Source of the DNA: an uncultured Latescibacterota bacterium
GTDB taxonomy: Bacteria; Latescibacterota; UBA2968
Assembly: GCA_958295785.1 (NCBI GenBank)
Contig: OY282377.1
Location: 4,094,896 to 4,158,895, forward strand
Length of the DNA stretch: 64,000 nt
Direction: 5' to 3'
Shown here: positions 1-8,498 of the stretch, piece after piece
Numbering within the stretch: position 1 is the first letter of the stretch
How the letters are laid out: every line of letters begins with the position of its first letter
The notes under the pieces: generated by a model
The model's database searches: none
What the model was told of the DNA's origin: nothing
What the model saw: only the letters and a program-made list of their open reading frames with translations
Translations under genes and position numbers: made by a program

Positions 1-5
1 TTGAC

Positions 6-399
6 GGTTCATCCCCACGCCTGTGGGGAACATAGGAGAAGGACATGACGTTGCGCTCTCATTACCGGTTCATCCCCACGCCTGTGGGGAACATCAATCA
101 TTTTTTCCCTCCTTGTGGGGTTAAAACGGTTCATCCCCACGCCTGTGGGGAACATCTTCTTTGGCGACCTGCTCAATCGCATGCACACGGTTCATCCCCA
201 CGCCTGTGGGGAACATCAGAAGCCGCGATGCGAAATTCCCCTTCGCCGAGGTTCATCCCCACGCCTGTGGGGAACATTCTCAAAAAGGCTTGGCGCATGC
301 GTATCAGAAGGGTTCATCCCCACGCCTGTGGGGAACATGGCCACACGGAGACGCCGCCGGTCAACTCTACCGGTTCATCCCCACGCCTGTGGGGAACAT
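6..399 (-). CRISPR. Type I-E CRISPR array, 7 repeats visible, continues past the left edge
   Basis: Seven identical 28-nt repeats start at 6, 67, 128, 189, 250, 311 and 372, an exact 61-nt period. Read on the minus strand the repeat begins ATGTTCCCC and ends GGGGATGAACC, the E. coli-type (I-E) pattern, with a hairpin CCCCACAGGCGTGGGG. The following base is G in five of seven units (T at 249 and C at 310 on the minus strand). The geometry is therefore 29-nt repeat plus 32-nt spacer, the last repeat base being spacer/PAM-derived as known for I-E. Six complete spacers are visible and all differ. The AT-rich leader lies on the cas2 side (400-494), so 372-399 is the leader-proximal, newest repeat. 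The perfect repeats suggest an active array. Confidence 0.98.
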
Positions 400-494
400 A
401 CCAATATCTTCGAAAAAAAAAATCACTCACCACAATATCTTGTAGATTTGGAAATCCGAAAATCCGCCAACTTTATGTAGAAACTATTTCATTA
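400..494 (-). promoter_or_regulatory. CRISPR leader
   Basis: This AT-rich 95-nt stretch lies between the cas2 stop codon and the first repeat, where a I-E leader is expected. It holds a long A-run (T-run on the transcribed strand) and a 9-nt direct repeat, CAATATCTT, at 402-410 and 433-441, 31 nt apart. The copy nearer the array abuts the first repeat. Leader motifs of this kind guide Cas1-Cas2 integration in other I-E systems; that role here is inference. Confidence 0.7.
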
Positions 495-785
495 TTATTC
501 CGATGGTTCATCCCAATCTTCAGCAATGAGCAATAGCCCCGATTCTTGAACCACTCTGCGTTTGGTTTCACCAAAAGTTTGAATGTGAAACCCTTGTGTG
601 CTGTTGTCGGATGCTATGATCAAAAGACCCAAATCGGGTGCATTGCGCCGAACATACTCAATGGTTTTTTCTCGTGTTCTCCTGTTGACAGTGCCGACAA
701 AAACATTTGGACGTGGTTCAACAAACCATCGTTTTAGTAGCCCGCGAATCGCAGGTGGCGTATCATTGGCAACAATTACAGTCAT
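495..785 (-). CDS. cas2: CRISPR-associated endonuclease Cas2, type I-E
   Basis: A 96-residue protein of the I-E (CT1978-like) Cas2 family, starting MTVIVANDTPPAIRGLLKRW, with the family features ..VFVGTVNRRTRE and GLLIIASDNSTQGF. Cas2 dimers form the core of the Cas1-Cas2 integrase that inserts new spacers at the leader. The ATG overlaps the cas1 stop by 4 nt (ATGA), so the two are translationally coupled. It is the last gene of the cas operon, next to the leader. The final codons (505-514 on plus) contain GGTTCATCCC, identical to ten bases of the CRISPR repeat. Confidence 0.96.
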   Translation of the reverse strand: MTVIVANDTPPAIRGLLKRWFVEPRPNVFVGTVNRRTREKTIEYVRRNAPDLGLLIIASDNSTQGFHIQTFGETKRRVVQESGLLLIAEDWDEPSE

Positions 786-1615
786 GCCAAAAGTTCCTCT
801 ATATCTTCTGGAATTTTTTGTAAAAGTTTCTGTTTTTCAATGCAATTTTTGAGATGTGCCAAGACTTGTTTTCCACTGGACTCGGGATTGATGCTCAAAG
901 TTTGAAAGGCCGCAACAAGCGTTGTCTTGGGCTTGTAAATGTCGGCAATATCAAATACAAAAGGCAATGTGCCGCTGCTGTGTATAAACCCCAATTGCGG
1001 CAAATATCCCATAGAACAAATAGTGGCTGTACACAAAGCATAGAGCGAAGCATTTGCGGCAGAAATGGCGCGATTGATATTGTCTGCCAAAGACCAATTT
1101 CTTGGATTATAGTTGCGACCTTTCCATGTTACACCGTATTTGTGTCCCATGTCTGCATACAAGTTCCGGACGCGCACGCCTTCCATCCCGCGCAGTTCTT
1201 TAATGGCCTTTGACTTTACATCTACATTTGGAAATCGCCTTGCAAACATTCGGCGGGCAATTTCGGTTCGTTTCTTTCGAGACGCATGTGCCGCTGCTTG
1301 CTTTCTTGCGCGGGCATTATCATGAGTTGGCGTTACCCCAAACGCATAAAACCGCATCCCTTCTTCACCAATCCAACAAATTGGCGTATTGGAATCGCTA
1401 CACACTTTTATAGCTGCATGTGTAACCGATGTTCCCGGGCCGAGCATAAGCGTACTCAACGTTGCCACTGGAATACGCATAATTGTTCGGTCAGCACCAA
1501 TCCATTTCACGCTCGAATCATCGACTTCCAAACGGCCGTGCTCCAGATAGAGAGGTGTCCAGCGGTCTTTTGCTAGCGCGAGGGTTTCAAGTGGGGGTTT
1601 CTCAAAAACAGGCAT
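782..1615 (-). CDS. cas1: CRISPR-associated integrase Cas1, type I-E
   Basis: A 277-residue Cas1 and the catalytic subunit of spacer integration. The metal-binding residues expected from E. coli Cas1 are visible: E145 (GMEGVRVR), H212 (IHSSGTLPF) and D222/D225 (FDIADIYKP), with the same H-to-D spacing as E. coli H208/D218/D221. The ATG at 1615 follows the cas5 stop after 2 nt and has AAGGAG upstream. It overlaps cas2 by 4 nt. Length is normal for a I-E Cas1, slightly shorter than the roughly 300 residues of E. coli. Nothing suggests inactivation. Confidence 0.97.
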   Translation of the reverse strand: MPVFEKPPLETLALAKDRWTPLYLEHGRLEVDDSSVKWIGADRTIMRIPVATLSTLMLGPGTSVTHAAIKVCSDSNTPICWIGEEGMRFYAFGVTPTHDNARARKQAAAHASRKKRTEIARRMFARRFPNVDVKSKAIKELRGMEGVRVRNLYADMGHKYGVTWKGRNYNPRNWSLADNINRAISAANASLYALCTATICSMGYLPQLGFIHSSGTLPFVFDIADIYKPKTTLVAAFQTLSINPESSGKQVLAHLKNCIEKQKLLQKIPEDIEELLA

Positions 1616-1617
1616 AT

Positions 1618-2316
1618 CTAAAAATCTCCTTCAGGCGAATCCTCTACACAAACCCGTCGTACTGAAAATTCGCGTGTGGCAAAACTGATCGGGCAATCGG
1701 GCAACGTATCCGTACCGGACGCAAAATTCTCGACATCCGTTATACGCCGCTGAATCTCACCTTTGGAAATCTGCTTGAGATGGTTGACAGCATCTTCCCG
1801 CGTATCAAAAATGCCCTGTGCAATCGGTGATGCGGGAATGCAAGCTTTGCGTCCAAGCCATAAGCCCCACTTTGGATTTCGCAAAGCCAAATCACATCGT
1901 TTCAACAACTCATTATCTCCCATCAACAATACGCCAAATTTTGCATCGGCTAAATATTCGCGATAGGTAATGGCTGCATTCTTGGCCCGTGATCCAGACG
2001 CAAGGCGTGGAATATTTGGCGAACCGGGTTCGTAACCACCGCCAACTGTGTGGTAATCAACCCACCGACTGCTCAGTTGAAGTGACAACACTTCCATATT
2101 CAACGTTGCCAATTCTCTCAATGTGCCAACATCGGACTTAGGTACACCCAATGCCGCACACAAGATGCCCAGCACCCCACTCTTGGTCGGATAAGACAAT
2201 GAGGTTCGCCGACTAAATCGGCTTTGATAACCCCAGGCCTGCATGGGACCATCGAGATACAAAACCAGCACGGGATTGCACACGCTGGAACGATCAATTT
2301 CAGGGCTAGACGACAT
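1618..2316 (-). CDS. cas5e: Cascade backbone subunit Cas5e
   Basis: About 232 residues. The start is placed at the ATG at 2316 (MSSSPEIDRS) because AAGGAG sits 8-9 nt upstream; a longer reading frame to 2388 would run deep into cas7. It shows the Cas5 signature LYLDGPMQAWGYQSRFSRR followed by TKSGVLGILCAALG. Cas5e caps the 5' handle of the crRNA in Cascade. It overlaps the cas7 3' end by 11 nt and is followed 2 nt later by cas1, so it is expressed in the same operon. Confidence 0.95.
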   Translation of the reverse strand: MSSSPEIDRSSVCNPVLVLYLDGPMQAWGYQSRFSRRTSLSYPTKSGVLGILCAALGVPKSDVGTLRELATLNMEVLSLQLSSRWVDYHTVGGGYEPGSPNIPRLASGSRAKNAAITYREYLADAKFGVLLMGDNELLKRCDLALRNPKWGLWLGRKACIPASPIAQGIFDTREDAVNHLKQISKGEIQRRITDVENFASGTDTLPDCPISFATREFSVRRVCVEDSPEGDF

Positions 2317-3361
2317 CTTTGAGCATCTCCTTACAGAAAGTATCCAAATTCGCATCGGGAATAACGACCTTTTTCGCGGCAATACCATAAACCTGCTTCA
2401 AGTGTTCATAGTGTTTGGTTAAAGCGTCCTTCGAAGGTTCGATATAACCATTGCGAGATTTGATACCGCTTTCAAACGCATTGGCGAGGGACAGAGGTTG
2501 CCCTTCTCGGCTAAGACCAAGCACAAAAGCAGGCGGATTGTGACCAAACATGGAATTTCTGCGCGCATTGGGAACAGATAAAATTGACGCACGGATAAAT
2601 GTATCGACCACTGCTTTTCGATCTTCAACTGAGAGGTGCTTCAGATGGTCTTCATCCGCCAACAAATCCAAATTCAGACCGACATACCGATAATAGCACG
2701 CGGAGTTAAACTCTAATGTACCAATATGTCCTGCCCCCTCCGAAATCTCAGGTTGCAAGTCATCAATCGCCGAAAAGAAATCAATATCGTTGCTCACGCC
2801 ATGCGTGGATAGGGCATGGCTGAACAAACCCGCCCCCTCTATCATCAGGGTGTGATCTGCCGCGATCATGCGACCAAAAATTGCAATATCAGCCATGTCG
2901 CATGGCGCAATTTTCAACAGGGCCTTCTTGAGGGCACCTGTTTTCAAATTTACTTCGCCCTTTTCGCGGATTTGTTCTGCGCTCACCTTTGCAATTCCCG
3001 CCACTTCTTGTGGTGTCAGGTACAAAGCGACAGATGTTTTGTGTCCCTCTTTGTATTTGCTGTCGCGTTTGCCGATAAATTGTGCGATCTTTTCTCCATT
3101 TTTCACGCTCTTTGCTGAATCGATCCCTTCATCTTCAAGCGCACATTTAATTTTTTCGGCAAAATAATGGCTGCGATTGCCAGCAAAAAGAGCAGGTTGA
3201 ATTTTCGACGCCATTTCCCGAATGGCGCGTTTCCATGACTGGCTACTCACACGGGCACGTTGCACACCGCCAAAAAAGGCGGCTTTGGGCGCATTGAGAT
3301 CATCCCGATTGAGACAAGTCACGGGAAAAGATTGAAGGATGTGAAGTTCAACGAGTTTCAT
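2306..3361 (-). CDS. cas7e: Cascade backbone subunit Cas7e (Cse4/CasC)
   Basis: A 351-residue RAMP protein beginning MKLVELHILQSFPVTCLNRD, followed by GGVQRARVSSQSWKRAIR, which is diagnostic of Cas7e/Cse4. Six copies normally form the helical backbone that holds the crRNA spacer in Cascade. The ribosome binding site AAGGAG overlaps the stop codon of the upstream cas6e. Length agrees with the family (about 350-370). The gene sits between cas6e and cas5e, whereas E. coli has cas6e after cas5e. Confidence 0.96.
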   Translation of the reverse strand: MKLVELHILQSFPVTCLNRDDLNAPKAAFFGGVQRARVSSQSWKRAIREMASKIQPALFAGNRSHYFAEKIKCALEDEGIDSAKSVKNGEKIAQFIGKRDSKYKEGHKTSVALYLTPQEVAGIAKVSAEQIREKGEVNLKTGALKKALLKIAPCDMADIAIFGRMIAADHTLMIEGAGLFSHALSTHGVSNDIDFFSAIDDLQPEISEGAGHIGTLEFNSACYYRYVGLNLDLLADEDHLKHLSVEDRKAVVDTFIRASILSVPNARRNSMFGHNPPAFVLGLSREGQPLSLANAFESGIKSRNGYIEPSKDALTKHYEHLKQVYGIAAKKVVIPDANLDTFCKEMLKDVV

Positions 3362-3373
3362 AAGGTACTCTCC

Positions 3374-3982
3374 TTATCCGAGTGGTTGTAAAACGATCAT
3401 GCCAAAACCAAAGGCTTTGGCTGGGCCGATGCCTGTTTGAAAGGCGTCTTTGAAGCGGTCCCGATTCTGAACTTGCAATGTCCCGCGAAAATCGACGCAC
3501 ACATGCTTTCCATGTTTGTTTTTGCGTCGAAAATGCTGTGTTACGGGCCCACCGATTTCGACATTGAGGAGTGTAAAGCCGTGTTGCCGGGCTTTGTTTT
3601 GCAACCATTCATTGAGTTGGTCAGGCTTGTAAATGGCCGTGCGTCGCCCATTTTTTTTTCGCTCGCCAACTTCGTTGCGAACAACGCGCTTGACAGTGGG
3701 GTTGGCACGCAGTTCAAAGCGATAATGCACATACTCGAGAAAGTTGGGGACAATTTCACGGGTGGCCCATTCCCCCCAAGGTTGCACGGCCGGGATGCGA
3801 TCAGACAAGAGGTAAGCACGGCACATTTGACCATCATCATCCACGCGGCTCAAAAAAGGCCGCGGGGTTCCAGGGGGAGCGGGAAACGCCTTCCAAAATG
3901 CCTGGTGCCACCGATAGCCGTCTGTCAACTGGTGTCGCAACGCGTCGCGCTTGTCAATCGAGACTTGGGTCAGATAGGTCAT
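3374..3982 (-). CDS. cas6e: CRISPR RNA endoribonuclease Cas6e
   Basis: 202 residues from the ATG at 3982. That start forms an ATGA overlap with the cse2 stop and has GGAGGAGG upstream, which is why it is preferred over the upstream start at 4051. The N-terminus MTYLTQVSID is followed by DGYRWHQAFWKAFP, placing a histidine at position 26 as in characterised Cas6e nucleases. The C-terminus carries the glycine-rich GIGPAKAFGFGM loop. Cas6e cuts pre-crRNA in the repeat hairpin and remains bound to the 3' handle. Its position between cse2 and cas7 differs from the E. coli order. Confidence 0.95.
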   Translation of the reverse strand: MTYLTQVSIDKRDALRHQLTDGYRWHQAFWKAFPAPPGTPRPFLSRVDDDGQMCRAYLLSDRIPAVQPWGEWATREIVPNFLEYVHYRFELRANPTVKRVVRNEVGERKKNGRRTAIYKPDQLNEWLQNKARQHGFTLLNVEIGGPVTQHFRRKNKHGKHVCVDFRGTLQVQNRDRFKDAFQTGIGPAKAFGFGMIVLQPLG

Positions 3983-4482
3983 GGCCCCTCCTCCTTTTGC
4001 ACATCGCTCCAATAGGCATGTGCCCAGCGCACTTTCACCTTGTCTCCCCAATAGTGCAAGTCTTTGAACAACTCTTCATGGTTAATGGCAACCCCCTTTG
4101 CTCGTGTGGTGCGAATGACTGTTGGCAACCGCTCGCACACCTCAGAAAATGTGTCACAAGATAGAAAACGTCGAAATCGCGCCTCAAATGTCTTCAAACC
4201 ATCGGCCTCGCGCCCGTCGCCTGTTGCCAACTGGCGCATCGTCGTGCCCATATTTCCCTCTGATGTGGTATTGGGATTAAACGCAAAACTCGCTGCCACT
4301 GTTTGAAAGATCGTGCGCTGACGATCATTTTTCAGGTTGCACCATTGGGCGATATAGGGCCAACTTCGGCTGGCCGTGGCCTTGCTCAGCCCCCGCCTCA
4401 AGTCCGCCATCAGCCCTCGGTCTTCTCGCCGGGCCTGTAGATCAGCCACAAAGGCGGTTGCCCGTTCATTCAGATTCGCCAT
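3979..4482 (-). CDS. cse2: Cascade small subunit Cse2 (CasB)
   Basis: A 167-residue, mostly helical protein (MANLNERATAFVADLQARRE...) in the position and size range of Cse2/CasB, the dimeric belly subunit that stabilises the R-loop in Cascade. The ATG at 4482 has AGGAGGG upstream and overlaps the end of cse1 by 17 nt; its stop overlaps the cas6e start. Motifs such as SWPYIAQWCNLKND and ASFAFNP match the family. The call rests partly on operon position. Confidence 0.92.
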   Translation of the reverse strand: MANLNERATAFVADLQARREDRGLMADLRRGLSKATASRSWPYIAQWCNLKNDRQRTIFQTVAASFAFNPNTTSEGNMGTTMRQLATGDGREADGLKTFEARFRRFLSCDTFSEVCERLPTVIRTTRAKGVAINHEELFKDLHYWGDKVKVRWAHAYWSDVQKEEGP

Positions 4483-5956
4483 TCTTCCCTCCTTTCGCTC
4501 TCAATTCGTGTAACCTCAAACGCTTTCGCCCGGCAACAAATGCTTGAATTTGTCTGGGCGTTTCATGAATACACGATAGACCATAACCCTTTTCCAACGC
4601 CTTCCGAACAATAAATTTCCAGTCGTCATCGATTGGCCGATCTTTCAATAGCAATCTATGACGCTGATCGAGTTCTTGCCAGAATATAGAGGTAGCACGC
4701 TTGACAATACCCTTTCGTACGTCTTTATAGGCATTCATTTCATCGAGATATGCCCGCACTGCGGATGACAGATATCCGGCGAATTTATCAGCAAGAACGA
4801 CATTGGTTTGATAACTTTTGAGTTCTACTTCTCCCAAAATACCAACGGGCAATGACAAATTCCATTCCACAGCATCATCTACAATCGCAGATTTGCCCGG
4901 AACCGGAATCAAACCCCCAATCCAAACATCAAACTGACCATCTTGGTCAGCAATCTGGTACAAATTTTTGAGTGTCCTTGCGCCAGCACCGGCATCGGAC
5001 TCGTTTTCTTGCAGAGCAAGAACGGCACCGAGATCGCGCCAGATGTGCTTCTCTGTAGAGACACAAAGCGGTTGATGCTCCTTTTTCGCCTTGTTCCACA
5101 CAACCGTCTCCGACGGTTCCCGATAGCTTGGGAGGCCTTCAAATTTCAATGCCTTAGAGGCTGGGCCAATGATGCAAGATGGCGACACCATGCCCCCTTC
5201 ACTTTCCAGCTTAACAAAGCGAGCAAGGGGCACCAGCCGGCCCAGATAAGTTTGCGTTGCATTTTCAACACATGCTCGATCATCGGGAGATTTGGGAAAA
5301 GCGTCCCAGATCGGTTTTCCCCAGGTGCCATTTGGCATGGTGTCCACATCATCCTTGGCGAGCAAATTGCGCCAAATTGTTTTGGACAGGTCTCCGCCGC
5401 GCAAAAACAAATGTGCTGCTTTCAATGCAGGTGCTGCGGTGGTGGAGCCACTAAATTTCCGACCCCAATTTGCCTGACCTACTATCCCTGATGTTGAAAA
5501 GTTGAGAAATGTCAGAAGGTGCAAACTTGCCCATCCTGCGGCGTGGGTGCGACCTTCTGGCACAGAGGATTGGTCAAAGAGGGTTTTATTATCGCCAGAT
5601 GCCAGCCCAAAGTCGAGCTTGTCCAGCGAGGCATACTTGTCTGCTTTCAAATCTCTGATCTGCATAAAGGGCGTATTGCCAAACAGATCGAACTTTGCCT
5701 GGCGGGCATCTAAATAGGCCAAGCTCTCAGGTGCAATCCGAGGCTTGCAGGCAAGCCATTCATCTCTGTCTTTTGGCCCATCAAGCGCGGCCTGTGTCAT
5801 GCAGATCAGCAACCGCATCACAGCAATGCGCTGCGGTGGCGCAAGGGCGAGGTCCCGAATTTCTTCGGCCCGCTCATAGAGGCCGCGCAATCCAACTGTG
5901 CCATTTTGCCCATCTTGAAACACAACGGGTATCCAAGGATCACCAATCAAATTCAT
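4466..5956 (-). CDS. cse1: Cascade large subunit Cse1 (CasA/Cas8e)
   Basis: 496 residues from the second of two adjacent ATGs (5956), which is 6 nt from AGGAGG and gives the family N-terminus MNLIGDPWIPV. The open frame to 6061 would run 122 nt into cas3 and lacks a binding site. Cse1 recognises the PAM and recruits Cas3. Visible family features include AVMRLLICMTQAALDGP and FDLFGNTPFMQ. It overlaps cas3 by 17 nt and cse2 by 17 nt, so it is clearly in the same operon. Confidence 0.95.
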   Translation of the reverse strand: MNLIGDPWIPVVFQDGQNGTVGLRGLYERAEEIRDLALAPPQRIAVMRLLICMTQAALDGPKDRDEWLACKPRIAPESLAYLDARQAKFDLFGNTPFMQIRDLKADKYASLDKLDFGLASGDNKTLFDQSSVPEGRTHAAGWASLHLLTFLNFSTSGIVGQANWGRKFSGSTTAAPALKAAHLFLRGGDLSKTIWRNLLAKDDVDTMPNGTWGKPIWDAFPKSPDDRACVENATQTYLGRLVPLARFVKLESEGGMVSPSCIIGPASKALKFEGLPSYREPSETVVWNKAKKEHQPLCVSTEKHIWRDLGAVLALQENESDAGAGARTLKNLYQIADQDGQFDVWIGGLIPVPGKSAIVDDAVEWNLSLPVGILGEVELKSYQTNVVLADKFAGYLSSAVRAYLDEMNAYKDVRKGIVKRATSIFWQELDQRHRLLLKDRPIDDDWKFIVRKALEKGYGLSCIHETPRQIQAFVAGRKRLRLHELRAKGGKNGESE

Positions 5957-8471
5957 CATTAACCTCCTCCCATTCGGGTGCATCTTCAATTTTGTAAATG
6001 CCTTTTTGTCCATCGTAACCCAAAGGCATGTTTGATTCATCCAGACGGCCATCTGAGCCAATTGTCAACACAGCGACATCGCCGTACACATGTGCCCTTA
6101 GATATTCAGGCGTTTTCAACCCGCTGCCAATCCAATAACGCGGCACATTCACCAGATTTTTGTGCAGTGCAACTGCGGTACGAAAATTTTTCACACCGGT
6201 TTCAGCGACAACTTGTGTACCATCTGCAAGCATCAGCGTTGCTTTTTGACCTATTGAATCACGCGATTTGATGAGCAGGGCGGGCACTTGTTCATAAGTG
6301 CCGTATCGCGTCACAACGCGTTCATCATCTTCGAGAATAGGCATCGCTTCCGCTGTGCTACCTAGTGCTTTACTGCGAAGTTTTTCCCGTTTAATTTTGA
6401 GTTCCTCATATAGCGGTAAAACCCATTGGGGTGTTTCACTGGGTTGCACATAAGTGGCCTCGAGCAAACCGCGAATATCATGGGGCAGTCTCACGCATTT
6501 TCTTTTTCTCCATACCCGATAACTTTGCCACAGCACATAAGGCGCATATACTTTTGCAGATTTGTCCAAGGCGTCATTCAACACAACGGCATCTTTTATC
6601 TCTGCAAGATCAGGGCATACAATATACAGTTCTGCATATTCACATGGGCGTTTGCGTTCGCTGTGTCGCCACAACCTCCCTGCACGTTGCAACATCATAT
6701 CTGTTGGCGCGAGATCGGTAATCATAAAGTCGGCGTCTATATCCACGCTCTGTTCTACCACCTGTGTTGCAACCAATACGCACCCGTTTGGCCGAGTTCC
6801 ATTTTTCCCCAATTTTTCCATCCACTCATCTTCGAGTTCTTCTCGCCGATATGCGGGAAAACGCGAATGCAACAATCCCACATCGCCCTCTCCTTCAGCC
6901 CGTTCAGCAAGCACGGCGCGATAGCTTTCTTGTGCGCCATCAACTGTGTTATTGATCCACAACACACACTGCCCTTGTTGCGCCCGTTCTACGGCAAGCG
7001 CGGCCAATGCGCGGCGGTCTTGTGATGTCATCCGTGTATAAACGGTTTGCCCTTCTGGTGGTGCAACTGCTTTGACCTCTGTGTGTTTGTGTGCAAAGGT
7101 AATCAGTGGATAAGCGTTTTCTTTTGCAATTGATTTATTTGCGAAAAATGAAGCGCGACGTTCATGGGTCAATGTGGCTGAAAGTATCATCACGGTGCAA
7201 CCCAACTTCAGAAGCGTCTGAACCAGCTTGTCCAAAAGCGTCCCAGTATAGACGTCATAACTATGCACCTCGTCGAGAATCACGACCTTGCCTGCAAGAC
7301 CAAAAGCACGCATAAAATAATGTTTGACTCTCAATACACTCATCAACGCTTGATCAATTGTGCCAACGCCAAAAGGACAAAGCAAAGATCGCTTCGACGG
7401 ATGGAACCATGCATGGCCTGCACGCAGTTCTTCACCACCCGCTTGCATCCGAAGCCATGCTGTACTGTGAATGAGACGGGCGTCTTGATTATCCTCTACA
7501 ACTTTATCCAGAAATTGATTGACGCGCTCATGAATGCGGTTGCTCGTCAAGCGGGTGGGAAGCGCGAAATAAAGACCATGATGGTATCCTTTTGTCATCA
7601 ACTGATAAGCCGCATAAAGTGCCGCTTCTGTCTTGCCCTGTCCCATAGGTGCTTCCAGCACATAAAGCCCTGGTTGCGTCGCCACGTCGGCAAACTCAAC
7701 TTGTACTCGATAGGGAGAATTTCCAAAAACATCTTCAAATGAAAGGTGGGGCTTTAACTTTGGGAAAACCCAACCACATGCATCTAAAGCCTCACCTGCT
7801 TTAGAAAACACATCCGTATCTGTTGCAAGCCCTTCTGCTGGAAAAAATGTTGTATCTGAACCAATCCAGTCTGAAATGCATGTCATACCACTAAGCAAAT
7901 CAACCTGTTCATTTGTTGGTGGCTCAGATGGCAAATCTCCAAAAACTTCCAACAATTGCTCCAATAATTTTCGCCGCTCTTCAGCCCATGGTTTTCCTCC
8001 ATACGTACCGCCTGTATCTCCCGTTAGAATGTCTTGCTGTTTGCCATGATGATTGCCCAATACCTTACCCCATGCGTCCCTATTTTTTTTGTATCCGAGT
8101 CGCGCTTTGCAATAGGACAAAAAGGCCGCTTCGCTTATCGCCGCATGGTCAGTCTCAAAACGACTAATATCCATTTGGGACAAACCCGACGCACGTCTTT
8201 CCAATTCTTCACGCGAAAGAATTTTCTTTTGAAATCCCGGTGCGACCTTGCCAACATCGTGCAAGGCTATTAACGCCGGGGATTCCTGGGGAATTTGTTT
8301 CTGCATATTGGAAGGCAATCGCTTCAGCAACTCTCGTGCTACCGCCCCCACATAGGTACAATGCGACTCAACACTCAAACCCGGTGCCCCATTTTCCGTT
8401 GTTTTGGCAACACACTGATCAAATCGGATGACCGGAATATCGCGTTTTTTTTTGAATCGAAATTTGCCCAT
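5940..8471 (-). CDS. cas3: CRISPR-associated nuclease-helicase Cas3 (HD plus DEVH helicase)
   Basis: 843 residues from the ATG at 8471, which has GAGGAAGG upstream; the TTG at 8486 lacks a site. An N-terminal HD nuclease domain shows H37, the H71-D72 pair (ALHDVGK), ETDHAAIS and GNHHGK. The SF2 helicase follows, with Walker A MGQGKTEAAL (near 274), DEVH (near 399), SATL and motif VI QRAGRLWRH. Cas3 is recruited by Cascade to nick and degrade target DNA. All catalytic motifs look intact. It is the first gene of the cas operon, starting 27 nt after the uvrA stop on the same strand, with little room for a separate promoter. Confidence 0.97.
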   Translation of the reverse strand: MGKFRFKKKRDIPVIRFDQCVAKTTENGAPGLSVESHCTYVGAVARELLKRLPSNMQKQIPQESPALIALHDVGKVAPGFQKKILSREELERRASGLSQMDISRFETDHAAISEAAFLSYCKARLGYKKNRDAWGKVLGNHHGKQQDILTGDTGGTYGGKPWAEERRKLLEQLLEVFGDLPSEPPTNEQVDLLSGMTCISDWIGSDTTFFPAEGLATDTDVFSKAGEALDACGWVFPKLKPHLSFEDVFGNSPYRVQVEFADVATQPGLYVLEAPMGQGKTEAALYAAYQLMTKGYHHGLYFALPTRLTSNRIHERVNQFLDKVVEDNQDARLIHSTAWLRMQAGGEELRAGHAWFHPSKRSLLCPFGVGTIDQALMSVLRVKHYFMRAFGLAGKVVILDEVHSYDVYTGTLLDKLVQTLLKLGCTVMILSATLTHERRASFFANKSIAKENAYPLITFAHKHTEVKAVAPPEGQTVYTRMTSQDRRALAALAVERAQQGQCVLWINNTVDGAQESYRAVLAERAEGEGDVGLLHSRFPAYRREELEDEWMEKLGKNGTRPNGCVLVATQVVEQSVDIDADFMITDLAPTDMMLQRAGRLWRHSERKRPCEYAELYIVCPDLAEIKDAVVLNDALDKSAKVYAPYVLWQSYRVWRKRKCVRLPHDIRGLLEATYVQPSETPQWVLPLYEELKIKREKLRSKALGSTAEAMPILEDDERVVTRYGTYEQVPALLIKSRDSIGQKATLMLADGTQVVAETGVKNFRTAVALHKNLVNVPRYWIGSGLKTPEYLRAHVYGDVAVLTIGSDGRLDESNMPLGYDGQKGIYKIEDAPEWEEVNDEFDW

Positions 8472-8498
8472 ATCAACCTTCCTCAAAACAGCGGTGCG

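Noticed and set aside
95-127. Spacer 2 containing a repeat-like CCTTGTGGGG
   Set aside because: Only a short match to the repeat hairpin arm; the flanking repeats are perfectly spaced, so it is a normal spacer.
45-536. Several plus frames across the CRISPR array
   Set aside because: They translate the repeat unit (GSSPRLWGT, HPHACGEH and similar) and are artefacts of the repeat period.
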